A DNA stretch of 14,698 nt from an archaeon (GTDB taxonomy: Archaea; Hydrothermarchaeota; Hydrothermarchaeia; Hydrothermarchaeales; JALUUU01): assembly GCA_027021185.1 (NCBI GenBank), contig JALUUU010000058.1, positions 1 to 14,698 on the forward strand, given 5' to 3'. The notes below the pieces were generated by a model, which saw only the letters and a list, made by a program, of their open reading frames with translations, was not told where the DNA came from and searched no databases. The translations under genes were made by a program, and so were the position numbers. The first letter of the stretch is position 1; the number at the start of each line of letters is the position of its first letter. Of this stretch, positions 14,098 to 14,698 are shown one piece after another.

Positions 14098-14698
14098 CTA
14101 TGAGGCTTTTTTGTTTTTGTCTCCCCGCAGCCTGAAGAGGTCCTTCTTCACCCATATCCAGAAAAGGCTCTTCAGGCCCCCAGTAACCATCTTCAGGTCG
14201 TCCCTGCTCCTAACCCCGAGGAGCTTCTTTAGGATGAACCTTGGCCTAGAGTAGAACCTCCTGAAGGCGATGCTCCGGAGTAGCTCTATCTCCTCCCTGG
14301 ACATAGAGTGAGGTATGAAGGCCGTTCCCTCGAAGGTGAAGTCCTCTAGGTTCCCTGAGACGGTGCCCATCTCCCCGGCTTTCTCATACAGCTCGGTTCC
14401 CGGAAAAGGGGCGAGGGTGTGGAAATTGGCGAAGTCTGGATCAAGCTCGCAGGCAAAATCTATAGTCTTGAGGGCCTCCTCATAGGTTTCCCCCGGTATT
14501 CCGAAGATGAAGGGGAGACAGACCTTGAGCCCGGCCTTCTTGGCCGCCTTCACGGCTCTGCGGGTCTGGTCTAGGGTTATGCCTTTCTTCAGGGTGTTCA
14601 GGTTCTTCTGCACCCCGCTCTCCGCGCCGTAGAGGATTGCCCAGCACCCCGCCTCTTTAAAGGCTCTGAGGAGCTTCTCGTCCACGGTATTAACCCTG
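14098..14698 (-). CDS. Radical SAM protein, probably B12-binding type (C-terminal part only)
   Basis: The 199 visible residues are the C-terminal part of a radical SAM enzyme; the frame stays open to the right edge. RVNTVDEKLLRAFKEAGC (the first visible residues), ILYGAESGVQKNLNTLKKGI, AKKAGLKVCLPFIFGIPGET and FHTLAPFPGTELYEKA are typical of the TIM-barrel half of radical SAM proteins that often carry an N-terminal B12-binding domain (BchE-like). The CxxxCxxC cluster motif and any cobalamin domain would lie outside the window, so the reaction cannot be named. A GTG at 14685 is internal and not the start, since the conserved RVNT precedes it. The Lys-rich tail ends five bases from the hisH stop in convergent orientation. 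Confidence 0.85.
   Translation of the reverse strand, partial: RVNTVDEKLLRAFKEAGCWAILYGAESGVQKNLNTLKKGITLDQTRRAVKAAKKAGLKVCLPFIFGIPGETYEEALKTIDFACELDPDFANFHTLAPFPGTELYEKAGEMGTVSGNLEDFTFEGTAFIPHSMSREEIELLRSIAFRRFYSRPRFILKKLLGVRSRDDLKMVTGGLKSLFWIWVKKDLFRLRGDKNKKAS
14107..14118 (+). terminator. T-rich terminator candidate downstream of hisH
   Basis: TTTTTTGTTTTT lies 15 bases after the hisH stop. Archaeal RNA polymerase commonly terminates on such T-tracts in the non-template strand without a hairpin. The tract also encodes the Lys-rich tail of the convergent radical SAM gene, so it may partly reflect coding. Confidence 0.45.

Noticed and set aside
1..14698. Search by eye for tRNA or rRNA genes, CRISPR arrays, insertion-sequence ends, toxin-antitoxin pairs and phage genes.
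   Set aside because: Nearly all bases are covered by recognisable housekeeping or regulatory genes and the gaps are too short; nothing of these kinds was seen.

Overview
The window reads as archaeal chromosomal DNA, most probably from a euryarchaeote-like lineage with C1 or molybdopterin metabolism. The reasons are a Tfx-family regulator, an FmdE-family protein, the separate PurS/PurL/PurQ arrangement, promoters of TATA-box type with several apparently leaderless starts, frequent AGG and ATA codons, and T-rich rather than hairpin termination. Base composition is moderate to high G+C and even throughout. I see no insertion sequence, CRISPR array, tRNA or rRNA. I cannot place it in a genus. Genes are packed: the largest gap between coding regions is about 100 bases (3960-4059), so no stretch over 300 bases lacks a gene.

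Layout from left to right. (1) 1-1534, plus strand: the end of moeA (molybdenum insertion into molybdopterin) followed directly by a stand-alone FmdE-family protein with a zinc ribbon. (2) 1574-3959, minus strand: a three-gene regulatory operon, read as PAS-GAF-winged-helix regulator, class I glutamine amidotransferase, Tfx regulator. It converges on the moeA/FmdE pair. (3) 4060-6096, plus strand: a KefB-like CPA2 cation/proton antiporter with extra membrane segments and a C-terminal TrkA-C domain, divergent from the regulatory operon. An imperfect CTAG-centred palindrome sits between the two TATA-like boxes.

(4) 6083-12640, minus strand: a long co-directional run. Read 5' to 3' it is purS-purL-purQ (formylglycinamidine synthase), an isoprenylcysteine-methyltransferase-like membrane protein, folB-folK (pterin synthesis), a polytopic membrane protein fused to a PPOX-type flavin split barrel, and a soluble PPOX protein. 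Overlapping stop/start codons tie purS to purL, folB to folK, and the two PPOX genes to each other. TATA-like elements suggest separate promoters before folB and before the membrane PPOX gene. (5) 12683-14092, plus strand: hisF-hisH (imidazole glycerol phosphate synthase), divergent from purS across only 42 bases. (6) 14098 to the right edge, minus strand: the C-terminal part of a radical SAM protein.

How they may work together. MoeA, FmdE and Tfx form a neighbourhood around molybdenum or tungsten pterin enzymes; Tfx is known from a methanogen as a factor binding the fmdECB promoter. The HisF-HisH reaction releases AICAR, a purine intermediate, so a shared pur/his divergent promoter makes metabolic sense. 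The least explained items are the membrane-anchored PPOX fusion with its soluble partner, the regulator-amidotransferase-Tfx operon, and the antiporter lacking its NAD-binding TrkA-N domain.
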